Positions 1-8,446 of a stretch of 64,000 nucleotides of DNA are shown here, one piece after another. The notes beneath the pieces are model-generated. The model worked only from the letters and a program-made list of their open reading frames with translations. It was not told the origin of the DNA and did no database searches. The DNA is from CAZDXB01 sp964509335 (lineage in GTDB: Bacteria > Bacteroidota > Ignavibacteria > Kapaibacteriales > UBA2268), in NCBI GenBank assembly GCA_964509335.1, contig CAZDXB010000013.1, positions 1 to 64,000 of the forward strand, in the 5' to 3' direction. Positions within the stretch are counted from its first letter, which is position 1, and each line of letters begins with the position of its first letter. The position numbers were made by a program, and so were the translations under genes.

Positions 1-8
1 TGTCGTAT

Positions 9-1136
9 CTACCCCAACAGCGTCAAGAACACTCCGGCGGCGACCGCCGAACCAATAACTCCCGCTACATTCGGACCCATCGCGGGCATAATCGGATTGA
101 CTTCGCCGTCGGTCTCGTCGGAAACGAATTGCTGAACGACTCTCGCCGCCATAGGCACAGCCGATACTCCCGCCGCGCCTATGCAAGGATTGATTTTGTT
201 CTTCTTCGATAAAAATATATTCATTATCTTAGCTAACAGAATTCCGCCCGCCGTGCTAAAAGCGAAAGCGAACGCGCCGAGAACTAAGATTCCTATAGTG
301 TCGAGCTTTAAAAACAATCCGGCTTCCATCGTCGCTCCGACCGCCAAGCCGAGAAAAATCGTTACAATATCAGTCAACGAACCTCCGGCGGTCTTTCGCA
401 ATCTTTCGGTAACGCCGCACTCCCTAAGCAAATTGCCGAACATCAGCATTCCCAGCAAAGGAGCCGCGCTCGGTATCGCTAAAGACGCTACGACGCCCGT
501 AATTATCGGAAACAAAATCATCGCCGTCTTAGATACGGGTTTGGCTTGCGGCATATCAATCTTTCGCTCCTTCTTCGACGTCAGCAGTCTCATAATCGGC
601 GGCTGAATAATCGGCACGAGCGACATATAACTATACGCCGCAACGGCTATCGGTCCGAGAAGGTGCGGCGCCATTTGACTCGAAAGAAAAATCGACGTCG
701 GACCGTCGGCGCCGCCAATAATACCTATCGAAGCCGCTTCTTTAGGAGAAAATCCGAACAAATACGCCGCCCCGATAGCGGCTATGAATATCCCTATTTG
801 CGCGGAAGCCCCTAAAAGAAAAGTAAGCGGTCTTGCTAGCAACGGTCTGAAATCGGTCAAAACGCCTACGCCGAGAAAAATTATTGGCGGAAGCAACTCT
901 GTTTTTATTCCCGTTCTATAAATCAATCCCATTATTCCGTCAGCGTAAGAGCTCATCTCGGACAAAGGCAAATTCGCCAAAATAGCTCCGAAACCGATAG
1001 GGATAAGCAGAAGCGGCTCGTACTTTTTAGCTATCGCCAGATATATTAATATACCGGCGATTACAAACATCGCGATATTGCCTAGCGATAAATTAGCAAA
1101 GCCTGAGTCTATGATAGGTTCAAAATATTTGCCCAT
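9..1136 (-). CDS. oadB: Na+-transporting decarboxylase beta subunit (OadB family)
   Basis: Integral-membrane beta subunit of a biotin-dependent decarboxylase. In this family it removes CO2 from carboxybiotin and couples that step to Na+ export. The 375-residue length is usual, and hydrophobic segments run through the protein. The signature GGADGPTSIF (residues 141-150) holds Asp144, the family's Na+/proton-relay aspartate, and a second conserved block NPCIGAAGVSAVP lies near residue 315. It is the last gene of oadG-oadA-oadB, and its start overlaps the 3' end of oadA by 17 bp, which suggests translational coupling. The substrate (oxaloacetate or methylmalonyl-CoA) cannot be read from this subunit. 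Confidence 0.93.
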   Translation of the reverse strand: MGKYFEPIIDSGFANLSLGNIAMFVIAGILIYLAIAKKYEPLLLIPIGFGAILANLPLSEMSSYADGIMGLIYRTGIKTELLPPIIFLGVGVLTDFRPLLARPLTFLLGASAQIGIFIAAIGAAYLFGFSPKEAASIGIIGGADGPTSIFLSSQMAPHLLGPIAVAAYSYMSLVPIIQPPIMRLLTSKKERKIDMPQAKPVSKTAMILFPIITGVVASLAIPSAAPLLGMLMFGNLLRECGVTERLRKTAGGSLTDIVTIFLGLAVGATMEAGLFLKLDTIGILVLGAFAFAFSTAGGILLAKIMNIFLSKKNKINPCIGAAGVSAVPMAARVVQQFVSDETDGEVNPIMPAMGPNVAGVIGSAVAAGVFLTLLG

Positions 1137-2997
1137 CCATCGAACCTTTTTTTAGTATTTTCAATATTGGTTTTGAAGAATCGATTTCGTCTCCGATTCC
1201 CACCGGAATATCGACGACCTCGCCGTCGCAAGGCGCTTTTATGTCGTGTTGAGCTTTCATCGCTTCGATTTGCGCTACAACCTGACCTTTCTTAACCGAA
1301 TCGCCGACTTTAACTAATATATCGGCTATTTCCACCGAGCCGGTAAACGTCGAATAAACCGGCGTCGCCGATTGTTCGCTTTTCTCCGACGCTTCTTCGC
1401 TCGCTTTTTCCTTATTACCCTCGCTAACCGAAGGCTCAACCGTTACTTTGAAATTGCGTATCTTACCGTCCTCTTCGACGACGCATTTGCTCGTAATGGG
1501 TTCAAAAATCTTGGGCGGCGCTTCCGGTTTAGACTCTTTCTTTTTCTCTTCTTTCTTCTTCTCTTCTTTTTCTTTCAATGGAATATCTATCTTGCCCCTG
1601 CCGGTTAATAGCTTAATGCCTTCGTTCGCTTCTATTTTCTTGCCCGGAGTCATAGCGGAAAGAACCAAAAAGATATTCTCGTCGGTTACCGGCAAGCCTT
1701 TCTCTTGCAAAGCTTCTTTCGCCGGCTCTATATTTTTCGGCGCCGCTTCTAATGGGTCGCCCTCAATTGGCGGCAAGTCAAGTTGTTTCGACGCGATTTC
1801 GACGACTTTAGGGTCGGGCGGTAACGGCGTCTTGCCGAAGTAACCCAAAACCGCTCTCCCGAAACCGTCGTTGATTTTCTTCCACCTGCCGTACATTACG
1901 TTGTTGAACGCCTGCAACCAATATTGCTGACTTCCGGGCGTAACGCTCGTCCAAGCGCCGCCCGCCTCGACGACAATTGGAAATTCCGCCAGAACTTCGC
2001 TGTATTTATCCAAAATTCCGGCTTTAACCATCATGTGAACGTTAGGACCGATAGCGCCGCCCGGCATTGGAAAGCCGATAACGCGCGCGTCGGCGGTCGT
2101 CGTAGTCGGATTAAACTGATAATCTTTCATTCCTTCGTTGAGAAGGTTCTCGATTTCGTTCATCCACTTGCCTTCGACGTCGAGTTTATAGTTCGTGCCT
2201 TTCAAAGCGTGTTCCATAGACCTGACGTCCGGTTGAACGGTTCCGCTAGCCATCGGTCTAACGGACAAGTCTATACCGTCCACTCCGCCTTCTATACCCG
2301 CCATATAGCAGGCTACAGCCATACTGGCGGTGTCGTGAGTGTGTTGCCACAGAGGCATTTCCGGCGGCATTATTTTCTTAAGCCCAACCGCCGTATCGTA
2401 TATAGTTCTTGGGTCGGTGGTGCCGCTGGCGTCTTTCAGGCAAATGCTGTCTATTTGTATATCGCTGTCGAGCAGTTTTTTGCCGATATTAATATAGAAT
2501 TCCGCCGTATGAACTTTATCGGATTTAAACGGCAAACCCATTAAAGCGATGCAAACTTGATGATGCATCCCCGCTTTTACTATTGGTCTGCCCGTGTTAA
2601 TCAAATTTCGAGTGTCGTTCATATAATCGAAATTCCTGTCCCAAGTCGTTCCGTATTCCTTCATTAATCGCGCTTGAAGCTCTAATCCCTTAACGGATTG
2701 GCTTGTCAAAGTTACGCCCGAAACCGAACGAGTTAGGATTTGCAAATCGACGTCGGGACCAACGGCGTCCCTGATGGACTGCATCGTCTCGAAAGGATTT
2801 TCTCTTAAATAAAACAACGGGGCTTGGTATCTCGCTCCTCCGCCAAATTCAAAATGGCGAATTCCCATTTCCGCCGAAGCTTTCATCGCCGGCAAAAAGT
2901 CTTTAAGCCTTACCTTTCCTCCAAAAGAACTTTGCAGACCGTCGCGGAAAGGCGTGAACATTACCCTGATTGTTTTAGAATTCTTTGTGTAAATCAT
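1120..2997 (-). CDS. oadA: Biotin-dependent decarboxylase alpha subunit (OadA/PycB-like carboxyltransferase plus biotinyl domain)
   Basis: Moves the carboxyl group of an oxo-acid to biotin for the membrane beta subunit. Residues 1-470 form the pyruvate-carboxylase-type TIM barrel: the RDGLQS loop near the N-terminus, the lysine in CLKDASG that is carbamylated in homologues, and the HTHDT metal-ligand pair. A Lys/Glu-rich linker (about 480-500) leads to a C-terminal biotinyl domain with EAMKAQHD; Lys581 is the biotin site. The usual EAMKM tetrad reads EAMKA here, and the segment before RDGLQS is unusual for OadA (MFTPFRD rather than DTTLRD). The barrel type favours oxaloacetate over methylmalonyl-CoA, but this was not tested. 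The ATG overlaps the oadG stop (ATGA). Confidence 0.88.
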   Translation of the reverse strand: MIYTKNSKTIRVMFTPFRDGLQSSFGGKVRLKDFLPAMKASAEMGIRHFEFGGGARYQAPLFYLRENPFETMQSIRDAVGPDVDLQILTRSVSGVTLTSQSVKGLELQARLMKEYGTTWDRNFDYMNDTRNLINTGRPIVKAGMHHQVCIALMGLPFKSDKVHTAEFYINIGKKLLDSDIQIDSICLKDASGTTDPRTIYDTAVGLKKIMPPEMPLWQHTHDTASMAVACYMAGIEGGVDGIDLSVRPMASGTVQPDVRSMEHALKGTNYKLDVEGKWMNEIENLLNEGMKDYQFNPTTTTADARVIGFPMPGGAIGPNVHMMVKAGILDKYSEVLAEFPIVVEAGGAWTSVTPGSQQYWLQAFNNVMYGRWKKINDGFGRAVLGYFGKTPLPPDPKVVEIASKQLDLPPIEGDPLEAAPKNIEPAKEALQEKGLPVTDENIFLVLSAMTPGKKIEANEGIKLLTGRGKIDIPLKEKEEKKKEEKKKESKPEAPPKIFEPITSKCVVEEDGKIRNFKVTVEPSVSEGNKEKASEEASEKSEQSATPVYSTFTGSVEIADILVKVGDSVKKGQVVAQIEAMKAQHDIKAPCDGEVVDIPVGIGDEIDSSKPILKILKKGSMDGQIF

Positions 2998-3206
2998 TTC
3001 TCTGCCTCGATTTTTGTAACTTTAGTTCCCGGATATATTGCTTGGTATGTTGTCGTTATAGCCGAAAGTGTCGCGCCGTCAAATCCTTCCTCTTTTTGCG
3101 GAAAGATTAAGATTATCAGTCGCATTATTAACGATAGAACCACTAGTATTATAAAAACCGTAAGAAAAGCCGCAACGCAAATTAAAAGTAAATCTGTAGT
3201 TGTCAT
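2994..3206 (-). CDS. oadG: Decarboxylase gamma subunit (OadG family)
   Basis: Small subunit that anchors the alpha to the beta subunit in Na+-pumping decarboxylases. At 70 residues it has one N-terminal membrane helix (about 8-35) followed by a short polar tail, which is the standard OadG shape. I chose the ATG at 3206 because an AAAGGAG Shine-Dalgarno sits 5 bases upstream; a GTG six bases earlier overlaps that site and is less likely. It is the first gene of the oadG-oadA-oadB run and overlaps oadA by 4 bp. Family assignment rests on size, helix and position rather than a strong motif. Confidence 0.8.
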   Translation of the reverse strand: MTTTDLLLICVAAFLTVFIILVVLSLIMRLIILIFPQKEEGFDGATLSAITTTYQAIYPGTKVTKIEAEK

Positions 3207-3448
3207 ATACACTCCTTTGACTTGAAATATTTGTTTCAGAGGCTCTAAAAAGATTTGCTGACATAATGTAAATCTTATTCCAATAATCCATATTTACTAT
3301 AAAATCTGAAAATTTTTCGTAAAATCAAAAAATATTCCGCTTTTGTTGAAAAAAAGTGGATTTCTGTAACCGTTTTTATCGCTATAACCGGAATATACTG
3401 ATTAACAAAATTTATTATTCGAATTAGATTGATTTGATTTCAAAAAGT
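3207..3448. other. Divergent AT-rich intergenic region between oadG and rpmG
   Basis: About 240 bases without a credible gene. It separates the minus-strand oad genes from plus-strand rpmG and must hold the oad promoter. I see the oadG ribosome site at its left edge but no convincing promoter box for the minus strand, and no riboswitch fold. Confidence 0.5.
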
Positions 3449-3480
3449 TTTGTTTTCATTTTCAATAGTTAGTAAATTTG
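3449..3480 (+). promoter_or_regulatory. Bacteroidota-type sigma-A promoter for rpmG
   Basis: TTTG at 3449-3452 and TAAATTTG at 3473-3480, separated by 20 bases. This matches the Bacteroidota housekeeping promoter (-33 TTTG, -7 TAnnTTTG, spacer about 19-21). The expected start of transcription is near 3487, giving a leader of roughly 37 bases before the rpmG ATG. Confidence 0.6.
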
Positions 3481-3523
3481 TATTTCAATAAATTAACAGA
3501 ATTAGAAATAAGGAGAAGAAAGA

Positions 3524-3703
3524 ATGGCGAAAAAAGATAAAAGAATTACGGTAACCTTGGAATGCACTGAAGCTAAAAAGGAAGGAAAACCGGCTTCTAG
3601 ATACACGACAAAGAAGAATCGTCAGAACACTCCCAGCAGATTGGAGTTGAAAAAGTACAATCCCTTTTTAAGAAGACATACAAAACACAAGGAAATCAAA
3701 TAA
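3524..3703 (+). CDS. rpmG: 50S ribosomal protein L33
   Basis: A 59-residue basic protein of the large ribosomal subunit, beginning MAKKDKRITVTLECTEAKK and ending in a run typical of L33 (KYNPFLRRHTKHKEIK). Only one cysteine (Cys14) is present, so this is the zinc-free (C-minus) form without the paired CxxC knuckles. An AGGAG ribosome site lies about 8 bases before the ATG. A promoter at 3449-3480 and a terminator at 3730-3760 make it a single-gene transcript. It is short enough to be missed by ORF length cut-offs. Confidence 0.93.
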   Translation: MAKKDKRITVTLECTEAKKEGKPASRYTTKKNRQNTPSRLELKKYNPFLRRHTKHKEIK

Positions 3704-3729
3704 GCTTTTTAAAAACAAGGAATTGCCAC

Positions 3730-3760
3730 AAGCTCCCAAAGCGGAGCTTTTTATATTTAT
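3730..3760 (+). terminator. Rho-independent terminator after rpmG
   Basis: Stem AAGCTCC (3730-3736) pairs with GGAGCTT (3743-3749) across a 6-base loop and is followed by TTTATATTTAT. Confidence 0.8.
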
Positions 3761-3804
3761 ATTATTTAGTCTTTTATTTTTAATTATTAAGGAGAAAAAT
3801 AAAA

Positions 3805-6069
3805 ATGTTAATCCGCAAAGAAGACGCGCTCGATTATCACAGTAGAGATAGAAAAGGTAAAATTGAAGTTACGACGACGAAGCCCTGCGTAACGCAAAGG
3901 GACCTTTCGATGGCATACACGCCGGGCGTAGCAGAACCTTGCCGAGAAATCGATAGCGACGAATCGAAAGCTTTTGAATATACCGCCAAAGGAAACCTGG
4001 TGGCGGTTATTTCCAACGGCACCGCTGTCTTAGGTCTTGGAGATATAGGGGCTTTGGCGGGCAAACCCGTTATGGAAGGAAAAGGCGTACTATTCAAAAC
4101 ATTCGCCGATATCGACGTTTTTGACATTGAAACCGACACTAAAGATTCGGACGAGCTTATTAGAACTTGCGAGATTTTAGAGCCTACTTTTGGAGGCGTA
4201 AACTTAGAGGATATAAAAGGACCCGAATGCTTTTATATCGAACAAGAATTAAAAAAGCGTCTTAAAATTCCGGTCTTCCACGACGACCAACACGGAACCG
4301 CAATAATAAGCGGAGCGGCTTTGCTAAACGCCGCCGAATTAGTCGGTAAAAAGCTCAAAGACTTAAAAGTTGTATTTAACGGCGCCGGAGCTTCGGGTAT
4401 CGCTTGCGCTAAGTTCCATATCAGTCTCGGAGTAAAGAAAGAAAACGTTACTCTATGCGATTCGAGAGGCGTAATATATAAAGGGCGCAAAGACGGAATG
4501 AACGAATTCAAAAAAGAATTCGCTATTGAAACCGAGAATAGGACTTTGGAAGACGCAATGAAAGGCGCCGACGTATTCATCGGATTGTCGAAAGGCGGAG
4601 TTGTGTCGAAGGATATGGTTAAATCAATGGCGGATAAACCTATAATATTCGCTATGGCTAATCCAGACCCCGAAATCACCTACGAAGACGCTCTCGACGC
4701 CAGAAAAGACGTAATAATGGCTACGGGGCGCTCCGATTATCCGAATCAAGTCAACAACGTATTAGGCTTTCCCTTTATCTTCAGAGGCGCGTTAGACGTT
4801 CACGCCACGGCTATTAACGAAGAAATGAAAATCGCCGCCGCTAAAGCTTTAGCGGATTTAGCTAAAGAAGAAGTGCCTGAAAACGTAAAGCAAGCCTACG
4901 GCGTAAAAGAAATGAGCTTCGGTCCGGAATACATTATTCCGAAACCCTTAGACCCAAGGGTATTGACTTGGGAAGCTCCCGCAGTAGCTAAAGCCGCTAT
5001 AGATACCGGCGTAGCAAGGAAAAATATCGAAGATTTCGACGAATACGTTCAGCAATTAGAAATAAGAATGGGACGAGTCGAAAGAATTATGACGCGAATA
5101 TACCAAAAAGCTCAAAGCGCCCCGAAAAGAATCGTATTTCCAGAAGGCGACGAGCATAAGATAATTAGAGCGGCGCAACTCTGTTTAGACGAAAATATCG
5201 CAAAGCCGATTCTGATTGGAGAAAAAGATAGAATTCAAGAGGTAGCCGACGCGCATAATTACGATATTTCAAATATCGAGATTGTCAATCCCAAGAAATT
5301 TGATAGATTAGATGAATATATTGACACTTACTATCAAGAGCGAAAAAGAAAAGGCGTAACCCGTCTGGACGCAAAGAAAAAAATGCTCCATAGAAAGAAT
5401 TACTTTGGCGCTATGATGGTTCATTTCGGCGACGCCGACACTATGCTTTCCGGTTTGACGATGAACTATCCGGACACATTGAAACCGGCTCTCGAAATTG
5501 TCGGGAAAGACGAAAGATATAAGAAAATTATGGGACTTTATATTCTTTCGACAAAATCCAACACATACTTTTTCGCCGATACGACAGTTAACATTAACCC
5601 TTCGGTACACGACATTATGGAAATCACTCTTATGGCGGCTGAATTCGCTAAGAACTTCGATATAACGCCAAAGGTAGCTTTAGTGTCTCACAGCAACTTC
5701 GGCTCGGCGAGAAACGAGGAAAGCCAAAAAATGAAAGACGCGTTGGAAATAATAAAAGAAAAATGCCCCGATTTGATGGTTGACGGCGAAATGCAAGCGG
5801 ATACGGCGGTTGTTCCGAGTATCATTGAAGACGCTTATCCTTTCAGCAAACTAAAAGACGGCGCTAACGTGCTTATATTCCCAACCTTAACAGCCGGCAA
5901 CGCCGCGTATAAACTGCTGACCAAAATCGGCAACGCGCACGCAATCGGACCGGCTCTTCAAGGATTCTCCAAATCCGTCCACGTCCTTCAAATGGGCGAC
6001 GACGTTAACGACATCTTGAATATGGCGGCTATTGCCGTTGTGGACGCGCAACACAAAGAACGACTATAG
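3805..6069 (+). CDS. maeB: NADP-dependent malic enzyme with C-terminal phosphotransacetylase-like domain
   Basis: Oxidative decarboxylation of malate to pyruvate, probably with NADP. The 754-residue length matches MaeB-type hybrid enzymes. The N-terminal 400 residues carry the malic-enzyme motif YTPGVAEPCREI (about 38-49), a metal-binding stretch HDDQHGTA and the nucleotide-binding loop FNGAGASGIAC. Residues about 430-754 form a phosphate acetyl/butyryltransferase-like domain (FPEGDEHKI near its start); in characterised MaeB proteins this domain is usually regulatory rather than catalytic. The ribosome site AAGGAG lies 10 bases upstream. It stands alone between terminators. Confidence 0.92.
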   Translation: MLIRKEDALDYHSRDRKGKIEVTTTKPCVTQRDLSMAYTPGVAEPCREIDSDESKAFEYTAKGNLVAVISNGTAVLGLGDIGALAGKPVMEGKGVLFKTFADIDVFDIETDTKDSDELIRTCEILEPTFGGVNLEDIKGPECFYIEQELKKRLKIPVFHDDQHGTAIISGAALLNAAELVGKKLKDLKVVFNGAGASGIACAKFHISLGVKKENVTLCDSRGVIYKGRKDGMNEFKKEFAIETENRTLEDAMKGADVFIGLSKGGVVSKDMVKSMADKPIIFAMANPDPEITYEDALDARKDVIMATGRSDYPNQVNNVLGFPFIFRGALDVHATAINEEMKIAAAKALADLAKEEVPENVKQAYGVKEMSFGPEYIIPKPLDPRVLTWEAPAVAKAAIDTGVARKNIEDFDEYVQQLEIRMGRVERIMTRIYQKAQSAPKRIVFPEGDEHKIIRAAQLCLDENIAKPILIGEKDRIQEVADAHNYDISNIEIVNPKKFDRLDEYIDTYYQERKRKGVTRLDAKKKMLHRKNYFGAMMVHFGDADTMLSGLTMNYPDTLKPALEIVGKDERYKKIMGLYILSTKSNTYFFADTTVNINPSVHDIMEITLMAAEFAKNFDITPKVALVSHSNFGSARNEESQKMKDALEIIKEKCPDLMVDGEMQADTAVVPSIIEDAYPFSKLKDGANVLIFPTLTAGNAAYKLLTKIGNAHAIGPALQGFSKSVHVLQMGDDVNDILNMAAIAVVDAQHKERL

Positions 6070-6089
6070 TTAATCGCATAGAAAAAAAT

Positions 6090-6125
6090 AAGGATTCTTC
6101 GCTTTGGCGGGGAATCCTTTTTTTA
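6090..6125 (+). terminator. Rho-independent terminator after maeB
   Basis: Stem AAGGATTC (6090-6097) pairs with GAATCCTT (6112-6119) and is followed directly by a T tract. Confidence 0.8.
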
Positions 6126-6195
6126 ATATCCTTCCGTAAAATTCTTTATATTGCGATTATTAATTTTCAATTAATAACACAAAAAGATTCTAATT

Positions 6196-7470
6196 ATGCC
6201 CGACCCTTACATTTTGATTATAGCGTTATGCGTTTTAATCGGACTGTCGTATCTATTTAATATTATTTCGAGGCGATTCAATATCCCGTCGGTGTTGCTG
6301 CTAATAGCCGTCGGCATAATCATTAACTATTCTTTAGCGAGCTACGATATTTATTTGTCCGAGAAAATCTTTCCGGTTCTTCAAATTCTCGGCATAGTCG
6401 GATTGATTATGATAGTTCTTGAAGCCGCCGTCGATTTAAAGCTATCCGCCGAAAAATCTGGTATGATTCTCAAATCTTTTGGGTTGGCTTTTATAGTTCT
6501 GTTTATCTCTTCGATTTCCATCGCTCTCGTAGTGCAAAATCTCCTAAACGAACCTTTTATTAACTCTTTAGCCTACGCTATTCCGCTTTCGGTCGTCAGC
6601 AGCGCCGTGCTTATTCCAAGCGTGCATAACTTAGCGAAAGACAAAAAAGAATTTATGATTTACGAATCGACGTTCTCGGACATTTTGGGAATTATGTTAT
6701 TCAACTTTCTTATTTTGAGACCGTCAAGCGAAATATTATCCTTCAGCGGCTTTGGCAATATATTATTAACTATAGTATTGTCTTTCGTTCTTTCCTATTT
6801 AATGGTCTTTTTGTTTCAAAAACTGCGCTGCGAAGTAAAATTATTTCTTATGATAGCTATCTTGGCGTTGCTATTCGCTATCGGCAAAAAATTACATATG
6901 TCCTCGCTTCTGATAATATTGATTTTCGGTCTCGTAATGAACAACTCCAAAATATTCTTCAAAGGAGCGTTTGGCTATTTAATCGACTTTAACGCGATGG
7001 AAAAAATAGCTGACGACTTCCGAATGATTACTGCGGAAACGGCTTTTGTCATCAGAACTTTTTTCTTTATAGCCTTCGGTATGTCAATAAATTTAAGCGT
7101 GTTTCAAGATTCGAAAGTTATAGGCATAGGTTTGCTGATACTATTAATCATTTACCTTGTCAGATATATAAATTTTAAGCTCTTTCTTAAAACTAAAACC
7201 TTCCCCGAAGTCTTTCTCGCCCCGAGAGGATTAATAACGATTCTGCTGTTTTACTCAATTCCGGCGGCGTATCTTATTGGCTCTTTTAGCGTCGGCATAC
7301 TGTCTTTCGTAATTTTAGGCACAAGTCTTATTATGATGTTGGCTCTCGTTATAACTCCCGAAGGCAAAAGAAAAGACATCAAAATATATGATTTGGGCGT
7401 CGATTCGGCTTTTAGTTTAGCGCGATTCGAAGGCGACAAAGAAAACGCCGAGAACAATTCGCTTGATTAA
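6196..7470 (+). CDS. Cation:proton antiporter (CPA family, Na+/H+ exchanger fold)
   Basis: A 424-residue membrane protein with about 12 predicted helices starting within the first 25 residues, as in Na+(K+)/H+ exchangers. The helix pair holding ESTFSDILGIM (about residue 155) fits the conserved acidic-residue helix of the family, here with a single Asp. The last 45 residues are polar and cytoplasmic. No regulatory RCK/TrkA-C domain is attached. It is probably a monocistronic gene: maeB ends in a terminator before it and repeats follow it. Its role would be pH or Na+ homeostasis, which suits a cell that exports Na+ with a decarboxylase; the ion is not determinable. Confidence 0.8.
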   Translation: MPDPYILIIALCVLIGLSYLFNIISRRFNIPSVLLLIAVGIIINYSLASYDIYLSEKIFPVLQILGIVGLIMIVLEAAVDLKLSAEKSGMILKSFGLAFIVLFISSISIALVVQNLLNEPFINSLAYAIPLSVVSSAVLIPSVHNLAKDKKEFMIYESTFSDILGIMLFNFLILRPSSEILSFSGFGNILLTIVLSFVLSYLMVFLFQKLRCEVKLFLMIAILALLFAIGKKLHMSSLLIILIFGLVMNNSKIFFKGAFGYLIDFNAMEKIADDFRMITAETAFVIRTFFFIAFGMSINLSVFQDSKVIGIGLLILLIIYLVRYINFKLFLKTKTFPEVFLAPRGLITILLFYSIPAAYLIGSFSVGILSFVILGTSLIMMLALVITPEGKRKDIKIYDLGVDSAFSLARFEGDKENAENNSLD

Positions 7471-7508
7471 CAATCTTGAGGCGTCACACAATTGGCGCCT
7501 ATTTTCAA

Positions 7509-7622
7509 CTCGTTCCGCCCGCTCTGCGGCGGAACGCATAGCGAGACGCTCCGCGTCGATTGTCTTTCTATGCCGCGCGGAGCGCGGCTGCATGCTTCCC
7601 AACGCGGGAGCGTTGGGTCGAG
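7509..7622 (+). repeat. Composite four-hairpin intergenic element, copy 1
   Basis: Four GC-rich hairpins in series: CGTTCCGCC/GGCGGAACG (7511-7536), GACGC-TCC-GCGTC (7545-7557), GCCGCGC-GGA-GCGCGGC (7572-7588) and CCCAACGC-GGGA-GCGTTGGG (7598-7617). The element begins CTCGTTCC and ends TCGAG. A second copy lies inverted at 17479-17591, with the same hairpin order and about 80% identity by eye. It sits between two genes that converge on it. Confidence 0.75.
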
Positions 7623-7696
7623 TAAAATTGTTTAAAAACTCAATTGTATTAATGTTATTGCAATTTCTAACGATAAGAATCTATAAATCGCCTTCT

Positions 7697-7765
7697 TCTC
7701 TGGATTCTCAGTCAAGCTGAGAATGACTTCTAGACGTCATTTCCTCGAAAGAGAGAATCCAGAGA
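7697..7765. repeat. Long imperfect palindrome
   Basis: Outer arms TCTCTGGATTCTC (7697-7709) and GAGAATCCAGAGA (7753-7765) are perfectly complementary; an inner hairpin ATTCTCAG/CTGAGAAT (7704-7724) competes with them. It resembles the short mobile palindromes scattered between genes in many bacteria. A weaker relative of its middle part (ATGACCTCTATGCGTCATT) is at about 20902-20925. Confidence 0.6.
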
Positions 7766-7905
7766 CGGAGATTTTTTAGACGAGTCAAATATTAGAAAAT
7801 GATAATGAATTTTACTTTTGAGACAGACTTTTTACTCGTAGGGATTCAAATTCACCAAAGTAGGTTACGAGACAGCCGCCTCTAAAATAAACTTCAAGCC
7901 AAAAA
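7766..7905. other. Non-coding remainder of the 7471-7905 intergenic region
   Basis: No gene seen. GAGACAG occurs twice (about 7831 and 7871), and CTCGTA/TACGAG arms flank the stretch between them, so this may be a degraded repeat. Confidence 0.3.
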
Positions 7906-8400
7906 TCAAGTCGAAAATCTTTTCATTAATTCTTCTACGGTGGGCGATTCTCTGTATTCCTGCTTTGAGATTCGCATATATAAAGACAGTTCGATAATTA
8001 TTTGCGACTCCAAATTGCTCATTTTCGAGCTGAAAATATCGCCCGAAGCGAAGGCTACGTACATACCGATAGCTAATAACGACTTTTTAAACAACAAAGC
8101 TTCTTCGGAAGGGATTTTATCTTCGAGTAAATCCGCCATTTCCCTCAATCCGACGCCGATTTCTCTTGTATCGACTTCGTAAGCGGTGGAAATGTTGTCT
8201 ATGTGATACTTCAAAGAAGAAAGTACTTCTTTTAACAAGTCGTTGCGAAATTTATCCGAATTGTCTTGAACGAACGACAAAGCGTCGAGTTCTTGTACGT
8301 CCACTTTCTTGTCGGCGCCGGCTACCGCTTGGAATATCCATAACACTGAAATCTCCAAAGTCGCCCATTCCTTCTCGCTAAACAAATCTCTATATGCCAT
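7906..8400 (-). CDS. Hypothetical protein, possible TerB-like helical domain
   Basis: A 164-residue, mostly helical soluble protein with no signal peptide. The segment AVAGADKKVDVQELDAL (about 26-42) resembles the acidic metal-binding helix of TerB-fold proteins (AxADGxxxxxE), and a second helical half (about 100-150) fits a repeat of that fold. The match is weak and no function is claimed. It lies upstream of the 3' end of the repeat cluster and 313 bases from the hairpin element's end; the gap to metH on the other side is 46 bases, same strand, so the two may be co-transcribed (metH first). Confidence 0.6.
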   Translation of the reverse strand: MAYRDLFSEKEWATLEISVLWIFQAVAGADKKVDVQELDALSFVQDNSDKFRNDLLKEVLSSLKYHIDNISTAYEVDTREIGVGLREMADLLEDKIPSEEALLFKKSLLAIGMYVAFASGDIFSSKMSNLESQIIIELSLYMRISKQEYRESPTVEELMKRFST

Positions 8401-8446
8401 AAACCGTTCTTTTGTTGTTATTAAATCTTTGCAAATTTAAGAAAAT

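Noticed and set aside
7463..7720. An 85-codon open frame overlapping the repeat cluster on the plus strand
   Set aside because: It is the translation of the four-hairpin element (RSAAER, NAGALGRV type peptides); there is no ribosome site and the other copy breaks the frame.
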